Shown here piece after piece: positions 8,143-18,919 of a stretch of DNA of 64,000 nt. The notes beneath the pieces were generated by a model. It was not told the origin of the DNA. It was given only the letters and a program-made list of their open reading frames with translations, and did not search any database. The stretch spans positions 186,001 through 250,000 of the forward strand of contig NZ_BMYO01000001.1 of the NCBI RefSeq assembly GCF_014652315.1, read 5' to 3'. Each line of letters starts with the position of its first letter. Position 1 is the stretch's first letter. The DNA comes from Jeongeupia chitinilytica (GTDB lineage: Bacteria > Pseudomonadota > Gammaproteobacteria > Burkholderiales > Chitinibacteraceae). A program made the translations under genes and the position numbers.

Positions 8143-8457
8143 ATGACCGAATCCGAATTCCTCTCCGAAACCGACCGCATTTTCAGCCGCATCGAGACGG
8201 CGCTCGACGATGTCGATTTCGACATCGACGCGTTGCGCACCGGCAATGTGCTCGAAATCGAGTTCGAAGACGGCAGCAAGGTCATCGTCAACCGGCATGT
8301 CTTCAACCAGGAAGTCTGGATTGCGGCCAGAAGCGGCGGCTACCACTATCGCCACGATGGCCAGCACTGGAGCAATACCCGCGGCGACGGCGAGTTCTTT
8401 GCCGATCTGGCCGCAGCGATCAGTCTGCATGCCGGTGAGGCATTCGCTTTCGGCTGA
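8143..8457 (+). CDS. cyaY: Iron donor protein CyaY (bacterial frataxin)
   Basis: 104-residue cytoplasmic frataxin homologue that binds ferrous iron and modulates IscS during iron-sulfur cluster assembly. The acidic first helix (MTESEFLSETDRIFSRIETALDDVDFDID) supplies the iron ligands, and the beta-sheet core contains FNQEVWIAARSGGYHY, the most conserved frataxin strand, ending in FFADLAAAIS. Length is normal. ATG 8143 starts the acidic helix; longer in-frame extensions are not homologous. Divergent from lptM, an arrangement common in proteobacteria. Confidence 0.93.
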   Translation: MTESEFLSETDRIFSRIETALDDVDFDIDALRTGNVLEIEFEDGSKVIVNRHVFNQEVWIAARSGGYHYRHDGQHWSNTRGDGEFFADLAAAISLHAGEAFAFG

Positions 8458-8470
8458 GACGCGGACTTCG

Positions 8471-8878
8471 ATGGATGCATTGTGGCTGCCGGGGCTGTTT
8501 GCCTCGGCCTTCCTCTCGGCGACACTATTGCCGGGGAACTCCGAGCTGGCGCTGGCGGCCTACCTGTATCACGCACCGCAGCACTGGTTGCTGGCGGTGC
8601 TGGTGGCGACGCTCGGCAACACGCTGGGCGGTCTGCTGACGGTCTGGATGGGGCGGCGTCTGCCGCGCAAGGAAATGTCCCCGCGTACTGCCTGGCTCAC
8701 GCGCTGGGGACCGCTGTCACTGAGCCTGAGCTGGGTGCCGGTGGTCGGCGACGCGCTGTGCGCTGCTGCCGGCTGGTTGCGCTGGCCCTGGCGCCAGGTC
8801 GTTCCGTGGCTGATCGTCGGCAAGCTGTTGCGCTATCTTGCCCTTGTCCCCCTCGCCCGCGCCGCTGCGGGCGGCTGA
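8471..8878 (+). CDS. YqaA-family membrane protein (DedA/SNARE-associated-like)
   Basis: 135-residue inner-membrane protein with about four hydrophobic segments. It matches the YqaA family: LLPGNSELALAAYL near the start, GNTLGGLLTVWMGRRLP, and a C-terminal DALCAAAGWLRWPWRQVVPWLIVGKLLRYLA, related to the DedA/VTT fold. DedA-fold proteins move phospholipids or undecaprenyl phosphate; no specific substrate is known for YqaA. The end overlaps the possible upstream frame of the next gene, whose start is placed at 8895. Confidence 0.8.
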   Translation: MDALWLPGLFASAFLSATLLPGNSELALAAYLYHAPQHWLLAVLVATLGNTLGGLLTVWMGRRLPRKEMSPRTAWLTRWGPLSLSLSWVPVVGDALCAAAGWLRWPWRQVVPWLIVGKLLRYLALVPLARAAAGG

Positions 8879-8894
8879 TGCTGGAGTCGCCTGC

Positions 8895-10394
8895 TTGTCC
8901 GTTCGCCGGTTCAAACGTTCGCTGATCACTGCCCTGATGCTGTGTCTGGCTTCGCCGGCGGGGCTGGCCGACATCACCTATAGCGACCTGCCCGATCTCG
9001 GTGCGGCTTCGCGCGAGAGCATGTCGCCGACGCAGGAGCGCGAGCTGGGCGAGGGCGCGATCCGCGAAATCCGTCGCAGTGGCGTGCTGGTCGACGATCC
9101 GGAGGTCAACGACTATATCCGCCGGATCGGCGGCAAGCTGGTCGACGCGACCGGCGAAGTCGGCATCGGATTCAACTTCTACGTCCTGCTCGACAAGACG
9201 GTCAACGCGTTTGCGATGCCGGGCGGTTTCGTCGTCATCCACAGCGGCCTGCTGGCTGCGACGCAGAGCGAATCCGAACTGGCCAGCGTCATGGCGCACG
9301 AAGTCGCCCACGTGACCCAGCACCATCTGGCGCGACTGGTCGATTCGCAAAAGATGACGCCGTGGATGCTGCTCGGCGCGCTCGGGCTGGCGATCATCGC
9401 CGCCAAGGCCGGCAACAGCGGGGCGGGCATGGCGGCGGTCGTCGGCAGTCAGGGCTACGCGATCCAGCGGCAGCTCGACTTCACCTACGCCTTCGAGCAG
9501 GAGGCCGACCGGATCGGCATGCAGACGCTGCAGAAGTCCGGCTTCGACCCTGCGGCCATGCCGCTGTTCTTCCAGCGGCTGCAGAAGGAAAACCGCCTGG
9601 TCGAGGGCGGCGCGCCCGAGTTCCTGCGGACCCACCCGGTGACCTACAAGCGGATTGCCGATGCCGAGGCCCGGCTCAAGGGCGGCAGCTACAAGCAGTA
9701 TCCGGACTCGAGCGACTACCGTTTCGTCCGCGAAAAACTGCGCGTGCTGCAGATGGGCACCAAGGAAGCGGTCAGCTATTACCGTACCACCCTTGAGCAG
9801 AAGCGTTACGCCAGCCTGGCGATGCAGCAGTACGGCTATGCACTGGCGCAATGGCGTGACGGCCAGTTCGACGGCGCCTGGAAGTCGCTGGCCGATGCGC
9901 GCAGCGCCTATGGCAAGGCCGATGCGGCGCTGGACTACCTCGGCGGGCAAATCCGCCTGTCGCAACAGAAGTACGATGCCGCGCTGGCGATCTTCCATGA
10001 CGGGGCACAGCATTTTCCGGCCAGCCGCGGGCTGATCTATGGCGAGATCGATGCTCTGGCGGCGGCGGGGCGCAACGACGAGGCGCTGGCGCACATCCAT
10101 TCGGCGCAGGAGCTGTATGCCAGCGACGCCAACCTGTACCAGCGCGAGTCCAGGGTCTACGCGGCGATGGGGCAGGTCCAGCGGCAGTACAAGGCCCAGG
10201 CCGAATACTATGCGCGGATTCTCGAGTACGGCCCGGCAATCGAGCAGCTGCAACTGGCGCAGCGCAGCCCGGGCAACGATTTCTATCTGCAGTCGGAAAT
10301 CGATGCGCGTCTGCAGGACATGATGCAGCTGGCCGGGCGCAACGACAAAAAGGGCGAAGCAAGCAAACTCGACGCGTCGGCGCCGCGGTTCTGA
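8895..10394 (+). CDS. M48-family periplasmic metalloprotease, BepA (YfgC)-like
   Basis: About 499 residues. A signal peptide ending near SPAGLA is followed by a zinc protease domain with HEVAHVTQHH (HExxH at residues 135-139) and the third ligand in FEQEADRIG, then a C-terminal TPR-rich half (about 270-480). This is the BepA/YfgC architecture: a chaperone-protease that promotes LptD assembly and degrades stalled outer-membrane proteins at the BAM complex. The start is ambiguous. TTG 8895 is preferred because GGAG lies 8 nt upstream and it gives a normal signal peptide; ATG 8937 would truncate the signal. Proximity to lptM fits a shared role in LPS-translocon quality control, but they are on opposite strands. 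Confidence 0.86.
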   Translation: MSVRRFKRSLITALMLCLASPAGLADITYSDLPDLGAASRESMSPTQERELGEGAIREIRRSGVLVDDPEVNDYIRRIGGKLVDATGEVGIGFNFYVLLDKTVNAFAMPGGFVVIHSGLLAATQSESELASVMAHEVAHVTQHHLARLVDSQKMTPWMLLGALGLAIIAAKAGNSGAGMAAVVGSQGYAIQRQLDFTYAFEQEADRIGMQTLQKSGFDPAAMPLFFQRLQKENRLVEGGAPEFLRTHPVTYKRIADAEARLKGGSYKQYPDSSDYRFVREKLRVLQMGTKEAVSYYRTTLEQKRYASLAMQQYGYALAQWRDGQFDGAWKSLADARSAYGKADAALDYLGGQIRLSQQKYDAALAIFHDGAQHFPASRGLIYGEIDALAAAGRNDEALAHIHSAQELYASDANLYQRESRVYAAMGQVQRQYKAQAEYYARILEYGPAIEQLQLAQRSPGNDFYLQSEIDARLQDMMQLAGRNDKKGEASKLDASAPRF

Positions 10395-10414
10395 GCTGTA
10401 CGGGTTGACCGGCG

Positions 10415-10858
10415 CTAGGTCTTGCCGCCGAACTGTCTGACCTTGGTGCGCAGAATGTCGAGGTAGATGGCCGGGTCCGGTGCGCTCTGGCTGCGCTGGG
10501 CGTGCCAGATCATCTCGCCGAGGCCATCCATCATCTGGTGTTGTGCCGAGTGCTCGTCGCCACAGGCCGCGCACAGCGCCGTGTACTGCGCCTTGACGCC
10601 GAGCGGCTGGTCGATCGACAACTGTTCCTCGATCGCCAGATGCATCGACAGGTGCAGGAAGGGATTGGTCTCGCCGACTTCGGGCGGCCAGTCGCGGTCG
10701 AGGTAATCCTCGCTCAGGTAGCGGTGATATTCGGGGTGACGCAACAGCACGGCGACGACGATCCTCTCGAGATCGGCCAGTGGCGCGCCGGCCGTGTGCT
10801 TCTGCCAGCTCTGGATGAAAAAGCGCCGGGCTTCGTCGCGCGACGGATTGAACAGCAT
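10415..10858 (-). CDS. DUF1841 family protein
   Basis: 147-residue soluble protein of the DUF1841 family, characteristic of beta- and gammaproteobacteria. Visible blocks are FNPSRDEARRFFIQSW at the start, HPEYHRYL, NPFLHLSMHLAIEEQLSID and the C-terminal AQHQMMDGLGEMIWHAQR with clustered histidines. The His-rich HLSMHLAIEEQ / HQMM / EMIWHAQR helices look like a metal-binding four-helix arrangement (inference); function is unknown. Start 10858 has GGAG upstream, and a longer in-frame extension to 11452 is antisense to gpx and rejected. Divergent from glutathione peroxidase. Confidence 0.85.
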   Translation of the reverse strand: MLFNPSRDEARRFFIQSWQKHTAGAPLADLERIVVAVLLRHPEYHRYLSEDYLDRDWPPEVGETNPFLHLSMHLAIEEQLSIDQPLGVKAQYTALCAACGDEHSAQHQMMDGLGEMIWHAQRSQSAPDPAIYLDILRTKVRQFGGKT

Positions 10859-10963
10859 GGTGAACTCCTGGAACTGTCGGTTCGCTGACACGGAATGCCG
10901 TGGACGGGCGAACCATCGTGTACATTGCGATTGTCCCTCAACCCGCCACGCCAAGGAAACGCC

Positions 10964-11443
10964 ATGAGCTCCATCTACGACTTCACGCCCGACAGTCTTG
11001 CCGGTCAGCCGCAGGCACTTGCCGACTACCGCGGGCAGGTGGCGCTGATCGTCAACGTCGCCAGCAAGTGCGGTTTCACGCCGCAGTACGCCGGCCTGCA
11101 GGCGCTGTACGCGCGCTTCAAGGACCGTGGTTTCGTCGTGCTCGGCTTTCCGTGCAACCAGTTCGGCAGCCAGGAGCCCGGTGATGCGACCGAGATCGCC
11201 AGTTTCTGCTCGACCAGCTATGGCGTCGATTTTCCGATGTTCGCCAAGATCGACGTCAACGGCGATGGTGCGCATCCGCTGTACCAGTTCCTCAAGAAGG
11301 CCGAGCCGGGCATCCTCGGTACCGAGGCAATCAAGTGGAACTTCACCAAATTCCTGATCGACCGCGAAGGGCGGGTGGTCGAGCGCTTTGCGCCGACGAC
11401 GTCGCCGGAGGATCTGGTCGAACGGATCGAGAAGCTGCTCTGA
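10964..11443 (+). CDS. Glutathione peroxidase family (thiol peroxidase)
   Basis: 159-residue thioredoxin-fold peroxidase (BtuE/Gpx type) that reduces hydrogen and lipid hydroperoxides. The catalytic Cys36 lies in VASKCGFTPQY (Cys rather than selenocysteine), with LGFPCNQFGSQEPG providing the Gln, and KWNFTKFLID carrying the Trp-Asn of the catalytic tetrad. The second Cys in FPCNQF suggests use of thioredoxin as electron donor (family knowledge). ATG 10964 has an AAGGAAA ribosome binding site. The next gene starts within a few codons of its stop. Confidence 0.93.
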   Translation: MSSIYDFTPDSLAGQPQALADYRGQVALIVNVASKCGFTPQYAGLQALYARFKDRGFVVLGFPCNQFGSQEPGDATEIASFCSTSYGVDFPMFAKIDVNGDGAHPLYQFLKKAEPGILGTEAIKWNFTKFLIDREGRVVERFAPTTSPEDLVERIEKLL

Positions 11444-11469
11444 GCGTGGCAACGTCCGTTCGCAGCGGG

Positions 11470-12834
11470 ATGATCGCTGCCGGTTCCATGCTGGCGCCGT
11501 TGTGGCAGTCGTTGTGCGCGCTGGTGTTCTGTCCGCCGAAGGCGAGTCGTCGCTGGTCGCCCGGAGGTCTGCTGCCGGTCGTCGTCGTCGCGCTGCTGGT
11601 CGACATCGCCGGCGGCTACTGGCTGGCCGGCGGTGGCGTGTTCAATCCGGATGCCTTGCCCGGCTGGGGCTGGGTTGGCCTGCTGTTGTTCGTTGCCGGT
11701 GCGGCAATCGATCGGCGGGGCAGGCTGGCGTGGCAAGCGGCGACGCTGTTCTTCGGCATCGGGGTCTGGCTGAACCTGCTGTTCTTGCTGGCCTGGTCCG
11801 GCGCGATGCACTGGCTCAAGCCGTCCTTGCTCTACCGTTTCGGCTGGGTGATGTTCGCGATCTTGCCGGTGTGGCAGGCACTGGCGCTGGTCCACGCGGT
11901 CGTTCGCTCGCGCGGCGGCTGGACCCGCAAGGTGGTCGCAGTCGCAGTGGTGCTTGCGGTCTGCCTGTTTGCCGAGCGCTACTACTTCGCCGACGCAGGG
12001 CAATTCTGGTTGCCCGAGCCTGACGAGGAAAATGCGGCAACGCAGCCGGCACCGAAGCTCGCCGACGAAAGCGTGCTCTACACCGAAGCCGACCGGCTCG
12101 ACGACGCGCTGGCTGCCGTGGTGCCGGGCAAGCCCGGCGTGGTCGAACACTTCGCGCTCATTGTCGGTGGCGATGCGGGGCAAGGCGTGTTCGTGCGCGA
12201 GGCGACGTCGATCCGAGACCGCTTCGATGCACGTTTCGGTACCCGCGGACATTCGATTCTGCTGGCGAATCATGACAGCGCGACCGGCGAGCTGCCGATT
12301 GCAACGCAAACCAGCATCGCCGCGGCGCTCGACACGCTCGGCGAGCGGATGAACCGTGACGAAGACGTGCTGCTGCTGTATCTGACTTCGCACGGCAGCC
12401 GCGATCACGAGTTCGCGCTGGCAAATCCGCCGCTCGAACTGCCCGGCATCACGCCGGCGTGGCTGGCTGAAGCGCTGGCCGAGGCGAAGATCCGCTGGCG
12501 GATCGTCATCGTGTCGGCGTGTTACTCGGGCGGTTTTGTCCCGGCACTGGCGGGTCCGGACACGCTGGTCATGACCGCGGCGGCGGCCGACCGGACCTCG
12601 TTCGGCTGCGCCGATGAAAACGACTTCACCTACTTCGGCAAGGCGTTGTACGACGCGCTGGGGCGCGAAAGCGACTGGCGCGCGATCTGGACGCAGACGC
12701 GCTATGCGGTGGCCCGGCGCGAGGCGGCCGAGCACTTCGAGCCGTCAAACCCGCAGTTTTCCTTCGGTGCGGCGATTGCCGCCAGACTGGCCGGAGACGG
12801 CGAGCAGGGGGCGAAACAGCGGCCAAGTCCCTGA
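11470..12834 (+). CDS. Membrane-anchored C13-family (legumain/caspase-like) peptidase
   Basis: About 454 residues. Four or five hydrophobic segments occupy the first ~170 residues, followed by a soluble peptidase C13-like domain. The caspase-clan dyad is visible as His308 in YLTSHGS and Cys351 in VSACYSGGF, each at the end of a hydrophobic strand as the fold requires. Proteins of this kind are scattered through proteobacteria without a known substrate. The soluble domain should follow the last helix, but side is uncertain. The start is uncertain: ATG 11470, or GTG 11446 just 2 nt after the gpx stop, which would couple the two genes. No strong ribosome binding site at either. Confidence 0.8.
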   Translation: MIAAGSMLAPLWQSLCALVFCPPKASRRWSPGGLLPVVVVALLVDIAGGYWLAGGGVFNPDALPGWGWVGLLLFVAGAAIDRRGRLAWQAATLFFGIGVWLNLLFLLAWSGAMHWLKPSLLYRFGWVMFAILPVWQALALVHAVVRSRGGWTRKVVAVAVVLAVCLFAERYYFADAGQFWLPEPDEENAATQPAPKLADESVLYTEADRLDDALAAVVPGKPGVVEHFALIVGGDAGQGVFVREATSIRDRFDARFGTRGHSILLANHDSATGELPIATQTSIAAALDTLGERMNRDEDVLLLYLTSHGSRDHEFALANPPLELPGITPAWLAEALAEAKIRWRIVIVSACYSGGFVPALAGPDTLVMTAAAADRTSFGCADENDFTYFGKALYDALGRESDWRAIWTQTRYAVARREAAEHFEPSNPQFSFGAAIAARLAGDGEQGAKQRPSP

Positions 12835-12884
12835 TGCCAATGGCGAATTCGTCGGGTTGGCAGGGTGGCCGTCAGCGGTCAACC

Positions 12885-12913
12885 TTGAAGCGATAGGCGA
12901 TTCAAGGTAAAAT
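12885..12913 (+). promoter_or_regulatory. Predicted carAB promoter with slippage-type start
   Basis: TTGAAG (12885-12890), 17-bp spacer and TAAAAT (12908-12913). The likely transcription start is A12920 or A12921, so the RNA would begin AAUUUUGC. That matches the initially transcribed pattern used for UTP-sensitive reiterative transcription at enterobacterial pyrimidine promoters. Confidence 0.65.
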
Positions 12914-12935
12914 TTCAACAATTTTGCACACGCGA

Positions 12936-12965
12936 AACGGGATAGGGACCACCTGTCCCGTTTTT
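12936..12965 (+). terminator. Intrinsic terminator in the carA leader
   Basis: An 11-bp stem (12936-12946 with 12952-12962; one G-U pair) with a GACCA loop, followed by T's, lies about 16 nt after the predicted start and 55 nt before carA. The C13-peptidase gene is also upstream, so it could simply terminate that transcript. Its position downstream of a good promoter suggests a leader attenuator. Confidence 0.7.
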
Positions 12966-13020
12966 GTACGTGTAGCGCCGGAAATCCCCATCTTGTGGGC
13001 GCAACGCCCAGGAGCCGCCA

Positions 13021-14148
13021 GTGTCAAAACCCGCCCTTCTTGCGCTCGCCGACGGCACGCTGTTTCACGGTATTTCGATTGGCGCCGATGGTGAAACCAT
13101 CGGCGAAGTCGTCTTCAATACCTCGATCACCGGCTATCAGGAAATCCTGACCGACCCGTCGTACAACAAGCAGATCGTCACGCTGACCTACCCGCACATC
13201 GGCAACTACGGTGTGAACCCGGAGGATGCCGAAAGTCGTGCCGTGTTTGCATCGGGCCTGATCATCCGTGATCTGCCGCTGCTGCATTCGAACTTCCGGG
13301 CCTCGATGAGCCTGGGCGAGTATCTCGTCAAGCACGGCGTCGTCGCCATTGCCGATATCGATACCCGCAAGCTCACCCGCATCCTGCGCGAAAAGGGCGC
13401 CCAGCCCGGCTGTATCGTTACCGGCGACAACATCGATGCCAAGGCGGCAGTCGAAAAGGCGATTTCCTTCGGCTCGATGGCCGGCCAGGATCTGGCCAGG
13501 GTCGTCAGCGCGACCGAGAAGTACGAGTGGAACACCGCCGAGTGGAAGCTCGGCGTCGGTTACACCGTGCAGTCCAACCCGAAATTCCACGTCGTTGCCT
13601 ACGACTTCGGCGTCAAGCAGAACATCCTGCGCATGCTCGCCGAGCGTGGCTGCCAGCTGACCGTGGTGCCGGCGCAGACGCCGGCCGCCGAGGTGCTGGC
13701 GCTGAATCCGGACGGCATCTTCCTGTCGAACGGCCCCGGTGATCCGGAACCGTGCGATTACGCGATCGAAGCGATCCGCGCTTTCCTCAAGACGGACATC
13801 CCGGTGTTCGGCATCTGCCTGGGTCACCAGCTGCTCGGTCTGGCGACCGGCGGTGCGACCAGCAAGATGAAGTTCGGCCACCACGGCGGCAATCACCCGG
13901 TGCAGGACCTCGATACCGGTCGGGTGATGATCACCAGCCAGAACCACGGTTTCCAGGTCGACGAAACCAGCCTGCCGGCCAACGTGCGCATCACCCACCG
14001 TTCGCTGTTCGACGGTACCGTGCAGGGCATCGCGCTGACCGACAAGCCGGCGTTCTCGTTCCAGGGGCACCCGGAAGCCAGTCCGGGCCCGCACGACGTG
14101 GCGTATCTCTTCGACAAGTTCATCGCACTGATGGCCGAACGCAAGTAA
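13021..14148 (+). CDS. carA: Carbamoyl-phosphate synthase small subunit
   Basis: 375-residue glutaminase subunit that releases ammonia from glutamine and channels it to CarB for carbamoyl phosphate, the precursor of arginine and pyrimidines. It has the N-terminal CPSase domain (about 1-150) and a class I glutamine amidotransferase domain with nucleophile Cys266 in FGICLGHQLLGL and the His-Glu pair in GHPEASPGP. GTG 13021 is the start, with AGGAG 6 nt upstream. It is followed 17 bp later by carB. Upstream sit a promoter and leader terminator. Confidence 0.97.
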   Translation: MSKPALLALADGTLFHGISIGADGETIGEVVFNTSITGYQEILTDPSYNKQIVTLTYPHIGNYGVNPEDAESRAVFASGLIIRDLPLLHSNFRASMSLGEYLVKHGVVAIADIDTRKLTRILREKGAQPGCIVTGDNIDAKAAVEKAISFGSMAGQDLARVVSATEKYEWNTAEWKLGVGYTVQSNPKFHVVAYDFGVKQNILRMLAERGCQLTVVPAQTPAAEVLALNPDGIFLSNGPGDPEPCDYAIEAIRAFLKTDIPVFGICLGHQLLGLATGGATSKMKFGHHGGNHPVQDLDTGRVMITSQNHGFQVDETSLPANVRITHRSLFDGTVQGIALTDKPAFSFQGHPEASPGPHDVAYLFDKFIALMAERK

Positions 14149-14165
14149 GGATCAGGTAGACCGCA

Positions 14166-17387
<3,222 letters not shown>

Positions 17388-17405
17388 TAACGTAAAGCGA
17401 AATCG

Positions 17406-17429
17406 GCCGCCGTCATTCGTGACGGCGGC
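17406..17429 (+). other. Perfect 10-bp hairpin with TTCG loop after carB
   Basis: GCCGCCGTCA (17406-17415), TTCG tetraloop, TGACGGCGGC (17420-17429). It is very stable but is followed by tgtgcatttg rather than a continuous T-run, so it may stabilise the carB 3' end or form the first hairpin of a greA leader. Confidence 0.7.
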
Positions 17430-17445
17430 TGTGCATTTGTATCGT

Positions 17446-17476
17446 GGCCAAGCCCAGCTTGGCCCTTTGTTTTGTT
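17446..17476 (+). terminator. Terminator-like hairpin upstream of greA
   Basis: GGCCAAG (17446-17452), loop CCCAG, CTTGGCC (17458-17464), followed by CTTTGTTTTGTT. It ends about 36 nt before the greA ATG, so either it ends carAB transcripts or it acts as a leader attenuator for greA. Confidence 0.65.
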
Positions 17477-17512
17477 GGGCGCGCCACGAACCGCGCCGTG
17501 GAGAAGAGCATC

Positions 17513-17995
17513 ATGATCAAAGTCCCGCTGACCGTTGTCGGTGCGGAAAAGCTCAAGGCCGAGCTGCAGCGCCTCAAGAGTGTCGAGCGTCCGGAGGTGA
17601 TCCAGGCGATCGCCGAAGCGCGCGCGCAGGGCGATCTGTCGGAAAACGCCGAGTACGAAGCTGCCAAGGAAAAACAGGGTTTTGTCGAGGGCCGCATCGC
17701 CGAGCTCGAAGGCAAACTGTCGAACGCGCAGATCATCGATCCCAAGGATCTGGCCGGCGCGGCCGAAGGCCGTGTTGTTTTTGGCGCAACGATTGCACTC
17801 GAAGACCTCGAGGGCGGCAAGCAGGTGACCTACCAGATCGTCGGCGACGACGAGGCCGATCTCAAGGACGGCAAGATTTCGGTCTCGAGCCCGATCGCGC
17901 GCGCCCTGATCGGCAAGTACGCCGGCGATGTGGCCGAGGTGGTTGCGCCGGGCGGCATCCGCGAGTACGAAGTCCTCGACGTCCAGTACCTGTAA
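17513..17995 (+). CDS. greA: Transcription elongation factor GreA
   Basis: 160-residue factor that enters the RNA polymerase secondary channel and stimulates cleavage of backtracked RNA. An N-terminal antiparallel coiled coil (about 1-75) carries the acidic tip in GDLSENAEYEAAKEKQGF, whose Asp and Glu hold the catalytic magnesium. The C-terminal FKBP-like domain (about 80-158) ends with the family's VVAPGGIREYEVLDVQY. ATG 17513 is preceded by GGAGAAG. Lies after carB, as in many betaproteobacteria. Confidence 0.96.
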   Translation: MIKVPLTVVGAEKLKAELQRLKSVERPEVIQAIAEARAQGDLSENAEYEAAKEKQGFVEGRIAELEGKLSNAQIIDPKDLAGAAEGRVVFGATIALEDLEGGKQVTYQIVGDDEADLKDGKISVSSPIARALIGKYAGDVAEVVAPGGIREYEVLDVQYL

Positions 17996-18057
17996 ACCGC
18001 GCTGGACTCGCCGTCGCGGCCGATTTCGCGCACAATGCCGGCGGTCTGAACGCGTAG

Positions 18058-18510
18058 ATGGGCATCATGAATCTGGGTACCGGCATCAGGAACATCCTCG
18101 CCACGTTGTGGATCGGCGGGATTTGGGTCATCGGCCTTATCGTCGCACCGACCTTGTTCAGGTCGCTCGATACCGCGGTCGCCGGCATGGTGGCGGGGCG
18201 CCTGTTCAGTGCGATTGGCTGGGTCGGCATCGTTGCCGGAGCCTATCTGCTCATCTACTGGATCTGGGTCGACGGCCTCTCGGCCTTCCGGACCGGCCGG
18301 CTGTGGCTGGTGATCGGCATGCTGGCCTGCACGCTGATCAATCAGTTCGCGCTTTTTCCGCTGATCGCCGCGGTCAAGACCGGGGTCAGCAGCGCTGCGA
18401 CCGGTGTGTTCGGTGGCGGACTGGCACAGTGGCACACGATTTCCAGCCTGATCTATCTGGTCCAGGCGCTCTTCGGTCTGGCCTACGTCTGGCAAGGGGA
18501 TTCGCGCTGA
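18058..18510 (+). CDS. DUF4149 domain membrane protein
   Basis: 150-residue protein with four predicted membrane helices matching DUF4149. The first helix carries TLWIGGIWVIGLIVAPTLF, a conserved Gly/Trp pattern ending with a Pro-Thr-Leu-Phe block, and the last third contains QWHTISSLIYLVQALFGLAYV. Function unknown; homologues sit between greA and yhbY in related betaproteobacteria. Two close ATG codons (18058 and 18067) are possible and neither has a good ribosome binding site. It shares a bidirectional terminator with convergent yhbY. Confidence 0.82.
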   Translation: MGIMNLGTGIRNILATLWIGGIWVIGLIVAPTLFRSLDTAVAGMVAGRLFSAIGWVGIVAGAYLLIYWIWVDGLSAFRTGRLWLVIGMLACTLINQFALFPLIAAVKTGVSSAATGVFGGGLAQWHTISSLIYLVQALFGLAYVWQGDSR

Positions 18511-18522
18511 TCGGCGCCCAGC

Positions 18523-18556
18523 AAAAAGGCCGGCTTGCATGCCGGCCTTTGCATTT
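18523..18556. terminator. Bidirectional terminator between DUF4149 and yhbY
   Basis: AAAGGCCGGC (18525-18534), loop TTGCAT, GCCGGCCTTT (18541-18550), flanked by A's on the left and T-rich sequence on the right. It can serve both convergent genes. Confidence 0.85.
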
Positions 18557-18568
18557 TCGCCGAGGAGT

Positions 18569-18883
18569 TCAGCCTTTTTTCTTGGCTTTCGGCAGATCGA
18601 TTTTCGGCTTGTCGCCGTCGCTGGCACGATAGATCAGCAGCAGCTTGCCGATGTGCTGGACTGCCGAAGCGCCAAGCTCGCGGCAGATGGTCTGCAGGAA
18701 TTCTTCGCGCAGTGCGCGGTCGTCGCCGAGGACGCGGATCTTGATCAGCTCGTGCGCGTCGAGGTTGACGGCAATTTCGCGCAGCACCGCATCGGTCAGG
18801 CCTTGGTTGCCGATCATCACCACCGGATTCAGGTGATGCGCGAGGCCGCGCAGGTGGCGGCGTTGATCCGCAGTGAGTTCCAT
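18569..18883 (-). CDS. yhbY: Ribosome-associated RNA-binding protein YhbY (CRM domain)
   Basis: 104-residue CRM-domain protein that associates with pre-50S ribosomal particles. The start LTADQRRHLRGLAHHLNPVVMIGNQGLTDAV contains the conserved GxxG-type loop region (NQGLT), and HELIKIRVLGDD is the second conserved strand. The Lys-rich tail (KAKKKG) is typical. It is divergent from rlmE, also a 50S-assembly factor, across 36 bp, a very conserved neighbour pair. Confidence 0.93.
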   Translation of the reverse strand: MELTADQRRHLRGLAHHLNPVVMIGNQGLTDAVLREIAVNLDAHELIKIRVLGDDRALREEFLQTICRELGASAVQHIGKLLLIYRASDGDKPKIDLPKAKKKG

Positions 18884-18919
18884 GCTTCAATTCCTTGATT
18901 AAACAGGCAAGTTTACCCG

